Origin: G965276765 sp965276765
GTDB taxonomy: Bacteria; Actinomycetota; Acidimicrobiia; Acidimicrobiales; Palsa-688
DNA length: 64,000 bases
Assembly: GCA_965276765.1 (NCBI GenBank)
Contig: OZ255627.1
Coordinates: forward strand, 2,728,001 to 2,792,000
Direction: 5' to 3'
Of the stretch, positions 40,934 through 49,465 are shown piece by piece. A model generated the notes under the pieces. That model saw nothing but the letters and a program-made list of their open reading frames with translations. It was not told where the DNA came from and searched no databases. Position 1 is the first letter of the stretch, and the number at the start of each line of letters is the position of its first letter. The position numbers and the translations under genes were made by a program.

Positions 40934-41932
40934 GTGACCCTGGCGGTCGGCGGGATGGTTCTTACCGGGTGTGGCGGCCACGACGCGGGGTCGCATGTTG
41001 CGGTCGGCTCGGGTTCGCCGACCGGCGGTAAGGGAGGTGCATCGGGTCGGCCGGCCGGCGGGAGAACCTTCGCTCCGCTGTCCTCACCACCGTGCGGGCA
41101 ACCGTTTCGGTCGGGCCTGCAGGCGCGACGGCTCCCTCGCACCTTCAAGGTAGCGGCCGTCTACGAGTGCGAGAGCGAACCGCAGACGATCCCCGGTCGT
41201 GGGCAATGGCAGGTCCTCGTCGAACGCAGAGCCACGACCGCTCTGGGCCGATTCGACGCCGCCCTGCGCCGGCCGGAAGCTCCGCCGGCCGGGCCCGACG
41301 TGGCCTGCGCGGCCGTGGCCGTCACCCTGCCCCGGTTGATCCTGGTGAATAGCGCCGGTGGGCTCCTGGAACCGGCGATCCCGACCGACGAGTGCGGCCA
41401 ACCGCAAGCCCAGACCCAGCAATCCCTCAACCATTTGCCGTGGAGGACGGTCTCGCATCGGCTGCTCACCCAGATCGAGACGCAGCCGGAGTTGGCCACG
41501 GGGTGCGGCCCCGCTTACAAGGACCTGTTCGCGCTGTATGCAAGCCAGTTGCAACCGGCCAAGAGCGGCCCGGTCTTTCCCGTCCGGCGGTCGCGTCTCA
41601 CCGTATGCATCTTCCGCGACGGTCATGGGTCCAACTCACAGGTAGGCAACTTCGTCCGAGGCGGCACCATCGCGGGCGCGACCCAACGTGCGGTCATCGA
41701 CGGCATCAGCAAGGGGCGCAGCACCCCCGGGTGTGCGCGCCCCAGCGCAACGTTTGCCGTGCTCTGGTACGTCTCCAACGGGCCTACGGCTACTGTCGAG
41801 CTCGGCGGCTGCGACCGTGTGCTGCGTACGCAACTGACCATCCACAAGTCGCGTCGCGTTGCTGTTCAACACGAGGAGATCGGTCAGGCCAGCCCGACGG
41901 CCGTACGGGTCATCGAGAGTTCCGGGCGATAG
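40934..41932 (+). CDS. Putative lipoprotein of unknown function
   Basis: 332 aa from GTG 40934, preceded by GGAGGGG. The N-terminus TLAVGGMVLTGC is a lipobox with Cys13; the n-region has no basic residue, so the true start could be further upstream, though no other start codon fits in frame. A Gly/Ser/Pro-rich linker follows, then a folded part with eight or more cysteines (PPCGQPF, YECESEP, VACAAVA, DECGQPQ, TGCGPAY, VCIFRD, PGCARPS, GGCDRVL), likely paired as disulfides outside the membrane. The repeated C-x-F-R/L-ending strands suggest duplicated domains. I recognise no family. Confidence 0.75.
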   Translation: MTLAVGGMVLTGCGGHDAGSHVAVGSGSPTGGKGGASGRPAGGRTFAPLSSPPCGQPFRSGLQARRLPRTFKVAAVYECESEPQTIPGRGQWQVLVERRATTALGRFDAALRRPEAPPAGPDVACAAVAVTLPRLILVNSAGGLLEPAIPTDECGQPQAQTQQSLNHLPWRTVSHRLLTQIETQPELATGCGPAYKDLFALYASQLQPAKSGPVFPVRRSRLTVCIFRDGHGSNSQVGNFVRGGTIAGATQRAVIDGISKGRSTPGCARPSATFAVLWYVSNGPTATVELGGCDRVLRTQLTIHKSRRVAVQHEEIGQASPTAVRVIESSGR

Positions 41933-42026
41933 CAAGGGTCTCCTCGACCGGCAGAGAGCAGCAGAATATGTCGGCGCTTCGGAGGGTCGCCCCCGGCGCG
42001 AATGAGCGTTCAGTCAGAATGGGGGA

Positions 42027-42743
42027 GTGCACGTCCGACGCCGACAGCTCCGGATGGCCGTTCTCGATGGTGACGGTGCGGCTGTTGTGGCTGCGGTCGC
42101 CGACGTGCTCCCCGTCGACGCCCTCCAGCTGGTTGAAGACGGCCTGCTCGCCGCCGTCGCTGGGAAAGTCGATGGCGCCACCGGGTTGGCTGCGGCATGT
42201 GTCGACGCCCTTCGCCTCCGCGACTGGGATGGCGACAGCGAGCTCGCCGACCAGTTGGGAGTGGCGGCCGGGCTGAACCCAATCCGGATGCTGCGACCTC
42301 TACCGGTTGATCTCGAGGAGCTCGCCGGCATCCTCGAAGGCGACCCCCTCAGCGGCGGGGGCCGAATCGACCTGAGGACCGGTGAGGTATGGAGTGTTCC
42401 CGCCATCGACTACGCCCGAGAGATGGGCGAGGAGGACGAGGACGAATCCGACGACGCCGACCGTTGGGTGTGGGTGAACTGCGAGGGGTCCGGCGACGGC
42501 TATCGAGACATGGAACGCTTCGCCGGAACGGTCACCGCCCCCATCCTGGCGGACCGCCTCGACATCGCCCTGAATGGGCGCGGGGCGTTCCGCCGGTTCA
42601 AAGACGTTCTCGCCGGATCCGGCGGCGAGCTCGAACGGTGGTACGGCTTCTCCGACGAGCGCCAACGTGGCCGTGCCCGTAGCTGGCTCGCGAGGGCCGG
42701 ATACACCCCGTCCCCGCTACCGGCTCGACCGCTCGAACACTGA
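42027..42743 (+). CDS. UPF0158-family protein
   Basis: 238 aa from GTG 42027. The middle has PLPVDLEELAGILEGDPLSG then GGRIDLRTGEVW, and later MERFAGTVTAPILADRLDIA and GRGAFRRFKDVLAGSGGELE followed by RWYGFSDERQRGRARSWLA. The FDLRTGEV / aiegrGAFrrFkd / WyeF block order is the UPF0158 signature. Function unknown across bacteria. A stand-alone gene, convergent with the MerR-ABC operon 14 bp away. Confidence 0.82.
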   Translation: MHVRRRQLRMAVLDGDGAAVVAAVADVLPVDALQLVEDGLLAAVAGKVDGATGLAAACVDALRLRDWDGDSELADQLGVAAGLNPIRMLRPLPVDLEELAGILEGDPLSGGGRIDLRTGEVWSVPAIDYAREMGEEDEDESDDADRWVWVNCEGSGDGYRDMERFAGTVTAPILADRLDIALNGRGAFRRFKDVLAGSGGELERWYGFSDERQRGRARSWLARAGYTPSPLPARPLEH

Positions 42744-42757
42744 CTGGCGCCCCGTCA

Positions 42758-43579
42758 TCATTCTTGGCGCGGCTTGGGGTCTGTTGATTCCGATGGCCGC
42801 GACCACATAAGGGGGGCCGAGGACAGCTCGCCGAGGCGACGCCACGCCGGCGACACCGTGTCGAGCTGGGCGGACAGCAAGATGCCGACGGCCGAGATAT
42901 CGGCATCGCAAGGAAACGGCGGCGGCCTGATGGGCTTCGTCGCCATCCAGGCGGCACTTTCGGCGGCCAGCTCGATAAGGCGGGGGTCATCGGGGTCCCA
43001 GTCGTAGGCCTGCTCCCACCTGGCGTACAGCCGCTGGAAATCGGGGTCGGCGAGGGCGGCGCACTTGTCCGCCCCCCACTTCGCCACGAGATGGGGCGAT
43101 CGTGCCATGAGCAATGTCCAGCCGTCGCGCTCGAGAGTCAGCGTGCGCTCATCGACACCGATCGAGCGCATCAGGTCGAGGAGATCGACTATCTCGGGCG
43201 GCAGGACGAGCCGCTCGCCGGCCATCAGCCCGGCGAGCTCCCCGCGGAGTTGCTCGAGGTTGCTGATCCGCTCTTGGATCCCCTGGTCGATCTTGGTGAT
43301 GGCGTCGGCGAATTCCGTGGGCCCGGCGACGAGGAGCTGACGGATCCGGGCGAGGGGGACGCCGGCGCCGGCGAGCGCCTTGATCCGGATCAGGTCGGCC
43401 GCGGCTTGGGCGTCGTAGCGGCGGTACCCCGAGGGGTCACGGGCCGGCTCGGCGAGCAGGCCCAGTTGGTGGTAATGGCGGATGGCCCGGACCGTGACAC
43501 CGACGTGAGCGGCCAGCTGGCCGATGGTCAATACGGCGGCATCGGGTGGCGTCCGTCGCGTTGTGGGTGGCCAGGTCAC
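42758..43579 (-). CDS. MerR-family transcriptional regulator
   Basis: 273 aa from GTG 43579, whose GTGA overlaps the permease stop. The N-terminal MerR HTH reads AVLTIGQLAAHVGVTVRAIR then HYHQLGLLAEPARDPSGYRR, followed by the dimerisation coiled coil (about 85-120) and a C-terminal domain of about 150 residues (RTLTLERDGWTLLMARSPHL, LYARWEQAYDWDPDDPRLIE), which resembles TipAS-like drug-binding helices. Last gene of an ATPase-permease-regulator operon. A dyad within the promoter spacer region at 45482-45496 is its probable site, where MerR proteins activate by unwinding DNA. Confidence 0.9.
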   Translation of the reverse strand: MTWPPTTRRTPPDAAVLTIGQLAAHVGVTVRAIRHYHQLGLLAEPARDPSGYRRYDAQAAADLIRIKALAGAGVPLARIRQLLVAGPTEFADAITKIDQGIQERISNLEQLRGELAGLMAGERLVLPPEIVDLLDLMRSIGVDERTLTLERDGWTLLMARSPHLVAKWGADKCAALADPDFQRLYARWEQAYDWDPDDPRLIELAAESAAWMATKPIRPPPFPCDADISAVGILLSAQLDTVSPAWRRLGELSSAPLMWSRPSESTDPKPRQE

Positions 43580-44391
43580 CGTGTCGCCGCCGCCGGCCCC
43601 CGGTTGTAGCGAGCCACGGCCCAAAGGTAGCCGGCGACGGTGATGCCGACGCACCAGGCCGCGCCAACGGCGGCGTGATCGCCGATGGCGGCTCCGGTGA
43701 GCAGACCACGCAGGGTGTCGGTGAAGGACGTGAAGGGCTGGTAGGTGGCGAACTGGCGCAGCCCGGTGGGCATCGACGCGGGCGGGACGAAGCCGCTGCC
43801 GAGGAAGGGCAGCAGAATCAAGAACATGGGTGTGTTACTGGCTGTCTCGACGCTCTTGGCGACGAGGCCGAGGGCGACCGACAGCCAGGTGAGGGCCAGG
43901 GTGATCATGGCCAGGACACCCGCAGTGGCAAGCCATTCGAGCGCTCCGGCGGCCGGCCGGAAGCCGACCAGCACGGCGACACCGATGACGACGACAACGG
44001 CAAGCAAGGTTTGGATCATGCTACCCAGAACGTGGCCAGCGAGGACCGAGGGCCGCCAGATGTCCATGGTGCGGAACCGGTCGATGATGCCTTCGGTCAT
44101 GTCGGTGGCGACCGAGATGGCGGTGGCCGTCGAGCCGGAGGCCACGGTGAGCAGGATGACAGCCGGGGAGACATAGCCGACGTACAAGCCGCGCCCACCG
44201 GTCGGCCTGCCGAGTCCCTGGCCGAGTCCGTTGCCAAGCGTGGCGCCGAGGACGTAGACGAAGAGCAGGAGGAACACGACGGGCAGCAGAACCAGCATGA
44301 CGGTGAGGGCGGGGTAGCGCTGCATGTGGCGTAGCTTTCGGCGCACCATGGCGGTCGTGTCACGAGCGGGATGGGGGGCGCGAGCGGTCAT
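43576..44391 (-). CDS. ABC-2 type transporter permease
   Basis: 271 aa from ATG 44391, overlapping the ATPase stop (ATGA). Six hydrophobic segments, with the ABC-2 pattern: PALTVMLVLLPVVFLLLFVY, VGYVSPAVILLTVASGSTAT, the conserved TEGIIDRFRTMDIWRPSVLA cytoplasmic segment, and NTPMFLILLPFLGSGFVPPA with SMPTGLRQFATYQPFTSFTD. These are marks of DrrB-like drug exporters. It should pair with the ATPase encoded upstream to export a hydrophobic compound. Confidence 0.92.
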   Translation of the reverse strand: MTARAPHPARDTTAMVRRKLRHMQRYPALTVMLVLLPVVFLLLFVYVLGATLGNGLGQGLGRPTGGRGLYVGYVSPAVILLTVASGSTATAISVATDMTEGIIDRFRTMDIWRPSVLAGHVLGSMIQTLLAVVVVIGVAVLVGFRPAAGALEWLATAGVLAMITLALTWLSVALGLVAKSVETASNTPMFLILLPFLGSGFVPPASMPTGLRQFATYQPFTSFTDTLRGLLTGAAIGDHAAVGAAWCVGITVAGYLWAVARYNRGPAAATR

Positions 44392-45464
44392 CGCTTGTGG
44401 TCCTCTTCGGCGTCAGGGTGACCCGTGACGGCGAGAAAGACGTCGTCGAGGTGGGGCGTGTGGATTGACAGGGTCTCGACGCCGATGGCGTGCCGGTCGA
44501 GTAGGTCGAGCAGGGCCCGCAGGGCGGGAACGCTCCCGTCGCTCGGGATACGCATGCTGAGCGTCCCGTCGTCGTGCCCGGCGATGGCCAGGAGGCGTAC
44601 GGCCGACTGCAGATGGTCCCCGTCGGTGAATTGCAGGCGGATGTGTCCGCCCGGCACGCGAGCCTTGAGCTGCTCGGGGCTGCCTTCGGCTACGACGACG
44701 CCATGGTCCAACACGGCGATTCGGTCGGCGAGCTGGTCGGCCTCGTCGAGATACTGCGTTGTCAAGAGGATCGTGACCCCTTCGGCCACCAGGCTGCGGA
44801 TGAGCTGCCACATGGCGCGGCGGCCGCGGAGATCGAGCCCGGTGGTGGGCTCGTCGAGAAAGACGATCCGGGGGCGGTCGACCAGGGTCATGGCCAGGTC
44901 GAGCCGGCGGCGCATCCCACCCGAGTAGGTGGCCGCCGTCTGGGCCGCGGCGTCGACCAGATCGAACTGGTTGAGCAGCTCGGCGACTCGCCGGCGTCCT
45001 TCGGCTCGGCGCAGGTGGGCCAGGTCCGCCATCAGCATCAGGTTCTCCCGGCCGGTGAGCAACTTGTCCACCGCTGAGAACTGTCCAGTGACTCCGATAA
45101 CGGCTCGCACCGAGTCGGGCTCGCGGTCTACGTCGTGGCCCGCCACCGTCACCGCGCCGTCGTCCGCCGCCAGGAGGGTGGAGAGGATCCGCACCGTCGT
45201 GGTCTTGCCCGATCCGTTGGGACCCAACAAGGCGAAGACGGTCCCCTCCGCAACCGCGAGATCGATGCCGACGAGCACCGGCTGATCCCCGAAGGACTTG
45301 CGGACCCCTCGGGCCTCGACGGCCAGGGCGGGCCGTACGACGCTCGACGGAGTTGCTGACGGATGGGCGGAGGGACGGCGAGCGGCCGAGCCGACATCCT
45401 GGGCGCCTCGGGCGGCCTCCGGGGGCACGCCTGCCCACCGCTCCATCGGGTTCGGAGTGCGCAT
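44388..45464 (-). CDS. ABC transporter ATP-binding protein (DrrA-like)
   Basis: About 358 aa from ATG 45464. An Ala/Pro-rich leader precedes the ATPase domain: Walker A in FALLGPNGSGKTTTVRILST, Q-loop in VIGVTGQFSAVDKLLTGREN, signature ATYSGGMRRRLDLAMTL, Walker B in PRIVFLDEPTTGLDLRGR, H-loop VTILLTTQYLDEADQLADRI (Gln in place of His, as in many DrrA-type proteins). A C-terminal DUF4162-like tail follows. First gene of the operon with permease and MerR. The promoter holds a dyad between candidate -35 and -10 elements. Likely drug or lipid export. Confidence 0.92.
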   Translation of the reverse strand: MRTPNPMERWAGVPPEAARGAQDVGSAARRPSAHPSATPSSVVRPALAVEARGVRKSFGDQPVLVGIDLAVAEGTVFALLGPNGSGKTTTVRILSTLLAADDGAVTVAGHDVDREPDSVRAVIGVTGQFSAVDKLLTGRENLMLMADLAHLRRAEGRRRVAELLNQFDLVDAAAQTAATYSGGMRRRLDLAMTLVDRPRIVFLDEPTTGLDLRGRRAMWQLIRSLVAEGVTILLTTQYLDEADQLADRIAVLDHGVVVAEGSPEQLKARVPGGHIRLQFTDGDHLQSAVRLLAIAGHDDGTLSMRIPSDGSVPALRALLDLLDRHAIGVETLSIHTPHLDDVFLAVTGHPDAEEDHKR

Positions 45465-45481
45465 AGCCCTATCGTCCAAGG

Positions 45482-45496
45482 TTGACGCGACGTCAA
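45482..45496. promoter_or_regulatory. MerR-type dyad upstream of ABC operon
   Basis: TTGACG-CGA-CGTCAA, 6-bp arms, 18 bp before the ATPase ATG. On the coding strand TTGACA lies just upstream of it, so the dyad would fill the -35/-10 spacer, as in MerR-controlled promoters. The -10 is not clear. Confidence 0.6.
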
Positions 45497-45748
45497 TGTC
45501 AAGGCCCTCGGGCCGAAACCTCCGCAACGCTCACCTCGGCGTGGGCGTTCGGGTCGTGCCGGGTTTCCCGTCCCCGGCATTCGGCGTGCGGGTGTGGCGT
45601 CGGTCGACCCCGAGGTTGCGCGCTCTTCTCCACGTCGAGTGGGGATTGTTGACGAGGTCGCCTTTGTCTGCCAGCCTTCTCCCCGCGGCGTCACGAACAT
45701 TTCGAATTGTCGGTGAGGATCCGGCGCGATCACAGGGGGTATGACCAC

Positions 45749-47359
45749 GTGAGCTCTCGGGGCCTGAGCCGGCGCTCGTTCATCACCACGTCCATCAAGG
45801 CGGGGCTCGGCGCGGCGGGAGCCGGGCTGGCGCTTGGCGGTCCGCTCGCCCTGCTCGATGATGCGGCCGCCTCGGCGGCTCCTGGCGGCGCCCAGGTCGG
45901 CAGCTCCCGCGTCGTGTACGGGCACGCCGACCCTTCGGAGGGACCGAGCGACGCTCCGCTGATCACCCGGCCGCCGACCCCTACGGGACATCGCAACTAC
46001 GTTTCCCGGCCCGATCTCCGCCCGCCGTCGGTCGATATCACCACGACGGCGGGATTCCCCTATTCGTCGTCCCAGCCCGGCTACATCTTCAGCGCGCCGA
46101 GCGGGGTAGGCGGCGGTGGGCAGGATGGTTTGATGATCATCAGCCTGACCGGCGAGGTGATCTGGTTCATGCCTCGGCCCAGCACCAGCGTCCTCCCCTT
46201 CAACTTCAGGGTCCAGACGTATCAGGGCAAGTCCGTGCTCACCTGGTTCGAAGGAGCGCTGGACAAGGTCGGTTACGCCACCTCGGGCAACTACTTCATC
46301 TATGACAGCAGCTACAACCAGCTGACCACCGTGGAGGCGTCGGGCTACCAGAGCGACCTGCACGAGTTTCTTCTCACCTCGGAGGGCACGGCGCTCGTCA
46401 CCGCCTACCAACCCGGTGTCACCGGACCCAACGGCGGCACCATCGTGGTCGGCCATGCCCAGGAGATCGACGTCGCCACCGGTGGCCTCGTGTTCGACTG
46501 GGCCTGCTATCCGGCCGTCAGCCCCTCGGAGTCATACGTGTCGATGACGGGGGACTACTTCCACATCAACTCGATCGACCTGTGGCCGGGGTCGGCCCGC
46601 AACCTGTTGATCTCCAGCCGCGACACCTGCAGCGTGTACCTGATCGACCGGCAGACCAAGGCGATCCTCTGGCGGGTGGGGGGCAAGTCGAGCTCGTTTG
46701 CCATGGGCGCCAACACGCCGTTCTACTACCAGCACGACGCCAGGGCCCTCTCCGACGGGTCGGGGATCAGCGTCTTCGACGACGCCAGCCAACCAGGACC
46801 CGAGAAGCAGTCGTCGGGCAAGGTCATCAGCCTCGACCAGACGACGATGCGGGCGACGCTTCGCCACCAGTACTTCCACACCGACCTCACCATCGACTCC
46901 CCGCGGCAGGGCAACGTCCAGCTGCTCCCCAACGGCGGGCACATGGTCGGATGGGGAGCGGCCCCGTACTTCACCATCTACCGGGCGTCGGGCAACAACC
47001 TCAACGCCGAGATCGCCCTCGACGGCCGCTTCGCCGGGGCTGCCAACAGTTACCGGGTATTCAACAACGACTGGATCGGCACCCCGGCCCAGGACGAGTT
47101 GCGTCTCGTTGTGCACCCCACGGGAGGCTCGGGTCATTTCACCGGCTGGGCCAGCTGGAACGGTGCCACCGACGTGGCTGCATGGCGCATGAACGCTGGG
47201 CCTTCCTACAACTCGCTCGAGGTGATCACGACCGTCGAGAAGCGATCGTTCGAGACACCCATCGACTTCACTCGCAACGGGGCCAAGGTCTTCCGGGTCG
47301 CCGCCCTCGACTCCAGCGGCCGGGTGATCTCCCGCTCCTCGGTCGTCGACGCCACCTGA
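45749..47359 (+). CDS. Arylsulfotransferase (ASST)-family protein with Tat signal
   Basis: About 536 aa from GTG 45749 (AGGGGG upstream). The N-terminus SSRGLSRRSFITTSIKAGLG carries a twin-arginine motif (SRRSFIT) before a hydrophobic stretch, so it should be exported folded. The body matches ASST-like six-bladed propellers: YIFSAPSGVGGGGQDGLMII, TGEVIWFMPRP, DLHEFLLTSEGTALVTAYQP, YFHINSIDLWPGSARNLLIS, YQHDARALSDGSGISVFDDA and GNVQLLPNGGHMVGWGAAPY. The catalytic His of bacterial ASST would be among HEF/HIN/HDA. It transfers sulfate between phenols in studied members; the substrate here is unknown. Confidence 0.85.
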   Translation: MSSRGLSRRSFITTSIKAGLGAAGAGLALGGPLALLDDAAASAAPGGAQVGSSRVVYGHADPSEGPSDAPLITRPPTPTGHRNYVSRPDLRPPSVDITTTAGFPYSSSQPGYIFSAPSGVGGGGQDGLMIISLTGEVIWFMPRPSTSVLPFNFRVQTYQGKSVLTWFEGALDKVGYATSGNYFIYDSSYNQLTTVEASGYQSDLHEFLLTSEGTALVTAYQPGVTGPNGGTIVVGHAQEIDVATGGLVFDWACYPAVSPSESYVSMTGDYFHINSIDLWPGSARNLLISSRDTCSVYLIDRQTKAILWRVGGKSSSFAMGANTPFYYQHDARALSDGSGISVFDDASQPGPEKQSSGKVISLDQTTMRATLRHQYFHTDLTIDSPRQGNVQLLPNGGHMVGWGAAPYFTIYRASGNNLNAEIALDGRFAGAANSYRVFNNDWIGTPAQDELRLVVHPTGGSGHFTGWASWNGATDVAAWRMNAGPSYNSLEVITTVEKRSFETPIDFTRNGAKVFRVAALDSSGRVISRSSVVDAT

Positions 47360-47365
47360 GGCTCT

Positions 47366-47382
47366 TCGGCCCGCCAGGCCGA
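47366..47382. terminator. Hairpin between convergent genes
   Basis: TCGGCC-CGCCA-GGCCGA is a perfect 6-bp stem 6 bp after the ASST stop and 62 bp beyond the thiolase-like gene's stop. No U-tract on either side; probably a bidirectional actinobacterial-style terminator. Confidence 0.5.
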
Positions 47383-47444
47383 GCTCCGCCTACAGCTGGA
47401 TCGGGTCCGCCAGTTTCCCGTCGCATGCGAGGGCGACCTTCACG

Positions 47445-48935
47445 TCATCGGCTTGCGCTCACAGCGGGGCCGCTCACCGCGCCTTCGTTCACATTGACCG
47501 TCCGCCCGACCCAGTCCTCGGCGATTACCGAATCGACAAACGACCGCTCCGTGCTGCGCCCGACTGTCCCCCGGCCGTCGCCTGTGGTCAGCAGCACGAC
47601 GGCGTCATGGGGGTGGCCGGCCTCGCGGGGAGCGACGACCGTCGTCGCTTCCACTGTCGCCTGACCGGTGTAGGTAGCGACGACACTGCGGCGGCCCAGG
47701 GTCACTGCGGCCCGGTCCTTCACGTCGATCGTGTGGTACGGAGCCGCCGGTGGGTCGGCTCCGAGGATGACGACGCCCTGCTTGGTGAGCATGCCGCTGA
47801 CGGCGGTGACAAGGGCCGTCTGGCCCGGCCGCCCCTGGACCAGCTCACAGCTACGGGCCAGGGCCTGAATGGCCGCGTTGTTGAAGGGGCCGCCGCCGAA
47901 GGTCATGCCGCCGGTGACGGTCAGGTCACTGCGATCGGCGAGTCCGAAGGCGTCGCGTTGCAGCGTGACCGCGACCGGGAAGCAGCTGTACAGGTCGATG
48001 TGGTCGGCGGCGCCGGGTGCCATCCCCAGCTCGCTCCCGATGGTGTCGGCCACGATCGACCACTGGGGGCAGGTTCCGGGATCGGTCCGCTCGACGAGCG
48101 GCACGGTCATCTCGCAGTCGACCGTCAAGGCCGGGTAGCTCCACGACGATCGGTTGACTCCGGCCCGTTCGGCGACGTCGGCCCCGCAGACGAGCAGGGC
48201 GGCAGCCTGGTCGACGTACATCTGGGTCACGAGCTTGGCCGTGTAGGGAAATGCCAGCATCCGGTTGCCGGGGCGGCTCTCGTCGAGCAGGTCGTCGGCC
48301 GACCACGGCTGCGGGTCCCACGCGGTTGGGTTGGTGGTCGCCGCCGCGCTGAAACCGGCCCACAACTCGGCGAGCTCATGGCGGGCCGCGCCGATGTCGG
48401 TGCCGACGCGATGGCGGCGAGCGCTGTCGATGAGCGCGTACTGCAGGTATGGCTGGTCGATGCCCCACAGGGCCTCGTCGGCGCCGAGGAAGTCGGTGGG
48501 CGGACGGAGGACGACGTCGGGCCTGACCCCGTCGTCCTGCTGCGTCTCGGCGGCGCGGCGACCGGCGCGCTTGGCCACCCGCCGGCGGTTGAGCGCCTCG
48601 CCGCCCACCACGAGCGCGACCTCCGAGCGCCCCTCCGACACCGCATCGAGGGCAGCCGAGAGCACGGTCGTCTGCAGCACGCCGACTTCAGCGCTCAGCG
48701 TCGTTGCGGCCGGGGACCCGATGGCCTCGGCCACGAGACGGCCGGCGTCGGGGTAGCGCCACGTGCCCCTCGGCACGACGATGAGGTCGACCTGCTCCCC
48801 CAAGGAGGGGACGCCCGTCCTGGCCACGGCCAGGCGGCAGGCATCTACCATCAGCGAAGCGGCGTCGACGCCCGGCTCCTCGGCCGTGGTGTGTTGCACC
48901 ACGGCGGCGGCGCCGACGATCACCGGCGTCGTCAC
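47445..48935 (-). CDS. Thiolase-fold (SCP2/acetyl-CoA acetyltransferase-like) protein
   Basis: 496 aa from GTG 48935, overlapping the MaoC stop (GTGA). It begins TTPVIVGAAAVVQHTTAEEP, with thiolase-fold segments DAASLMVDACRLAVARTG, TTVLSAALDAVSEGRSEVAL followed by VVGGEALNRRR, QMYVDQAAALLVCGADVAER, HIDLYSCFPVAVTLQRDAFG, and GMTFGGGPFNNAAIQALARS. The Cys in YSCFP is in the place of the HEA/Cys region of SCP2-type thiolases; a canonical nucleophilic Cys early in the protein is not evident (LSAEVGVLQTTV lacks it), so it may be a retro-aldolase or carrier-like partner as in steroid side-chain degradation. Last gene of the operon. Confidence 0.82.
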   Translation of the reverse strand: MTTPVIVGAAAVVQHTTAEEPGVDAASLMVDACRLAVARTGVPSLGEQVDLIVVPRGTWRYPDAGRLVAEAIGSPAATTLSAEVGVLQTTVLSAALDAVSEGRSEVALVVGGEALNRRRVAKRAGRRAAETQQDDGVRPDVVLRPPTDFLGADEALWGIDQPYLQYALIDSARRHRVGTDIGAARHELAELWAGFSAAATTNPTAWDPQPWSADDLLDESRPGNRMLAFPYTAKLVTQMYVDQAAALLVCGADVAERAGVNRSSWSYPALTVDCEMTVPLVERTDPGTCPQWSIVADTIGSELGMAPGAADHIDLYSCFPVAVTLQRDAFGLADRSDLTVTGGMTFGGGPFNNAAIQALARSCELVQGRPGQTALVTAVSGMLTKQGVVILGADPPAAPYHTIDVKDRAAVTLGRRSVVATYTGQATVEATTVVAPREAGHPHDAVVLLTTGDGRGTVGRSTERSFVDSVIAEDWVGRTVNVNEGAVSGPAVSASR

Positions 48936-49465
48936 GATGCGCCCCGGCTCGTCTCGAGCACGCCCCGGTCGATCAGGACGCCGCCGGTCTGGCTGACGGT
49001 CCGGAAAGCCACGCGGTCGGGCGCCAGGCGCCACATCGACGTCGTGAGCGCGTACCCCGGGAAGCCGGGGGAGACAAAGCGGCAGTCGACGGCGGCGAAC
49101 CGGTTCGTGTCGCCGGCGCAGACGGTGCGGAGGAGGGCCCGGGCGGCGAAGCCGAGGGTGCAAAGCCCCTGCAGGATCGGGCCGGGGAACCCGGCCGATC
49201 GTGCTGCGGACGGATCGGTGTGGATGATGTTGGCGTCGCCCGAGCACCGGTACAACAGGGCTTGGATCGGGAGGGTCTGGTCGGTGACCTGCTCGTCGGG
49301 GACCCGGTCGGGGATGTCTGCGCCGATCTCGTACCGGCTCGGCTGGCTCGCATCCGACCGGCTGGACCCGCGCTCCCGGACGACTCGCCGGGTCCATCGG
49401 CGGCGGTACGGCCCGAACTCGAGCGCAGGGGCACGACCGGCCGGTGCCGGATCACCGTCGGTCAT
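48932..49465 (-). CDS. MaoC-like hotdog dehydratase
   Basis: 177 aa from ATG 49465, 14 nt inside the ligase gene end. The C-terminal hotdog has the MaoC hydratase pattern QALLYRCSGDANIIHTDPSA then ARSAGFPGPILQGLCTLGFA, with Asp and His of the D-x4-H catalytic pair visible (DANIIH), followed by FAAVDCRFVSPGFPG. The N-terminal third is rich in Arg and less conserved. It should hydrate or dehydrate an enoyl/3-hydroxyacyl-CoA in the pathway of its operon, between ligase and thiolase-like genes. It could equally work as half of a heterodimer with the thiolase-like protein, as in steroid degradation. Confidence 0.85.
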   Translation of the reverse strand: MTDGDPAPAGRAPALEFGPYRRRWTRRVVRERGSSRSDASQPSRYEIGADIPDRVPDEQVTDQTLPIQALLYRCSGDANIIHTDPSAARSAGFPGPILQGLCTLGFAARALLRTVCAGDTNRFAAVDCRFVSPGFPGYALTTSMWRLAPDRVAFRTVSQTGGVLIDRGVLETSRGAS

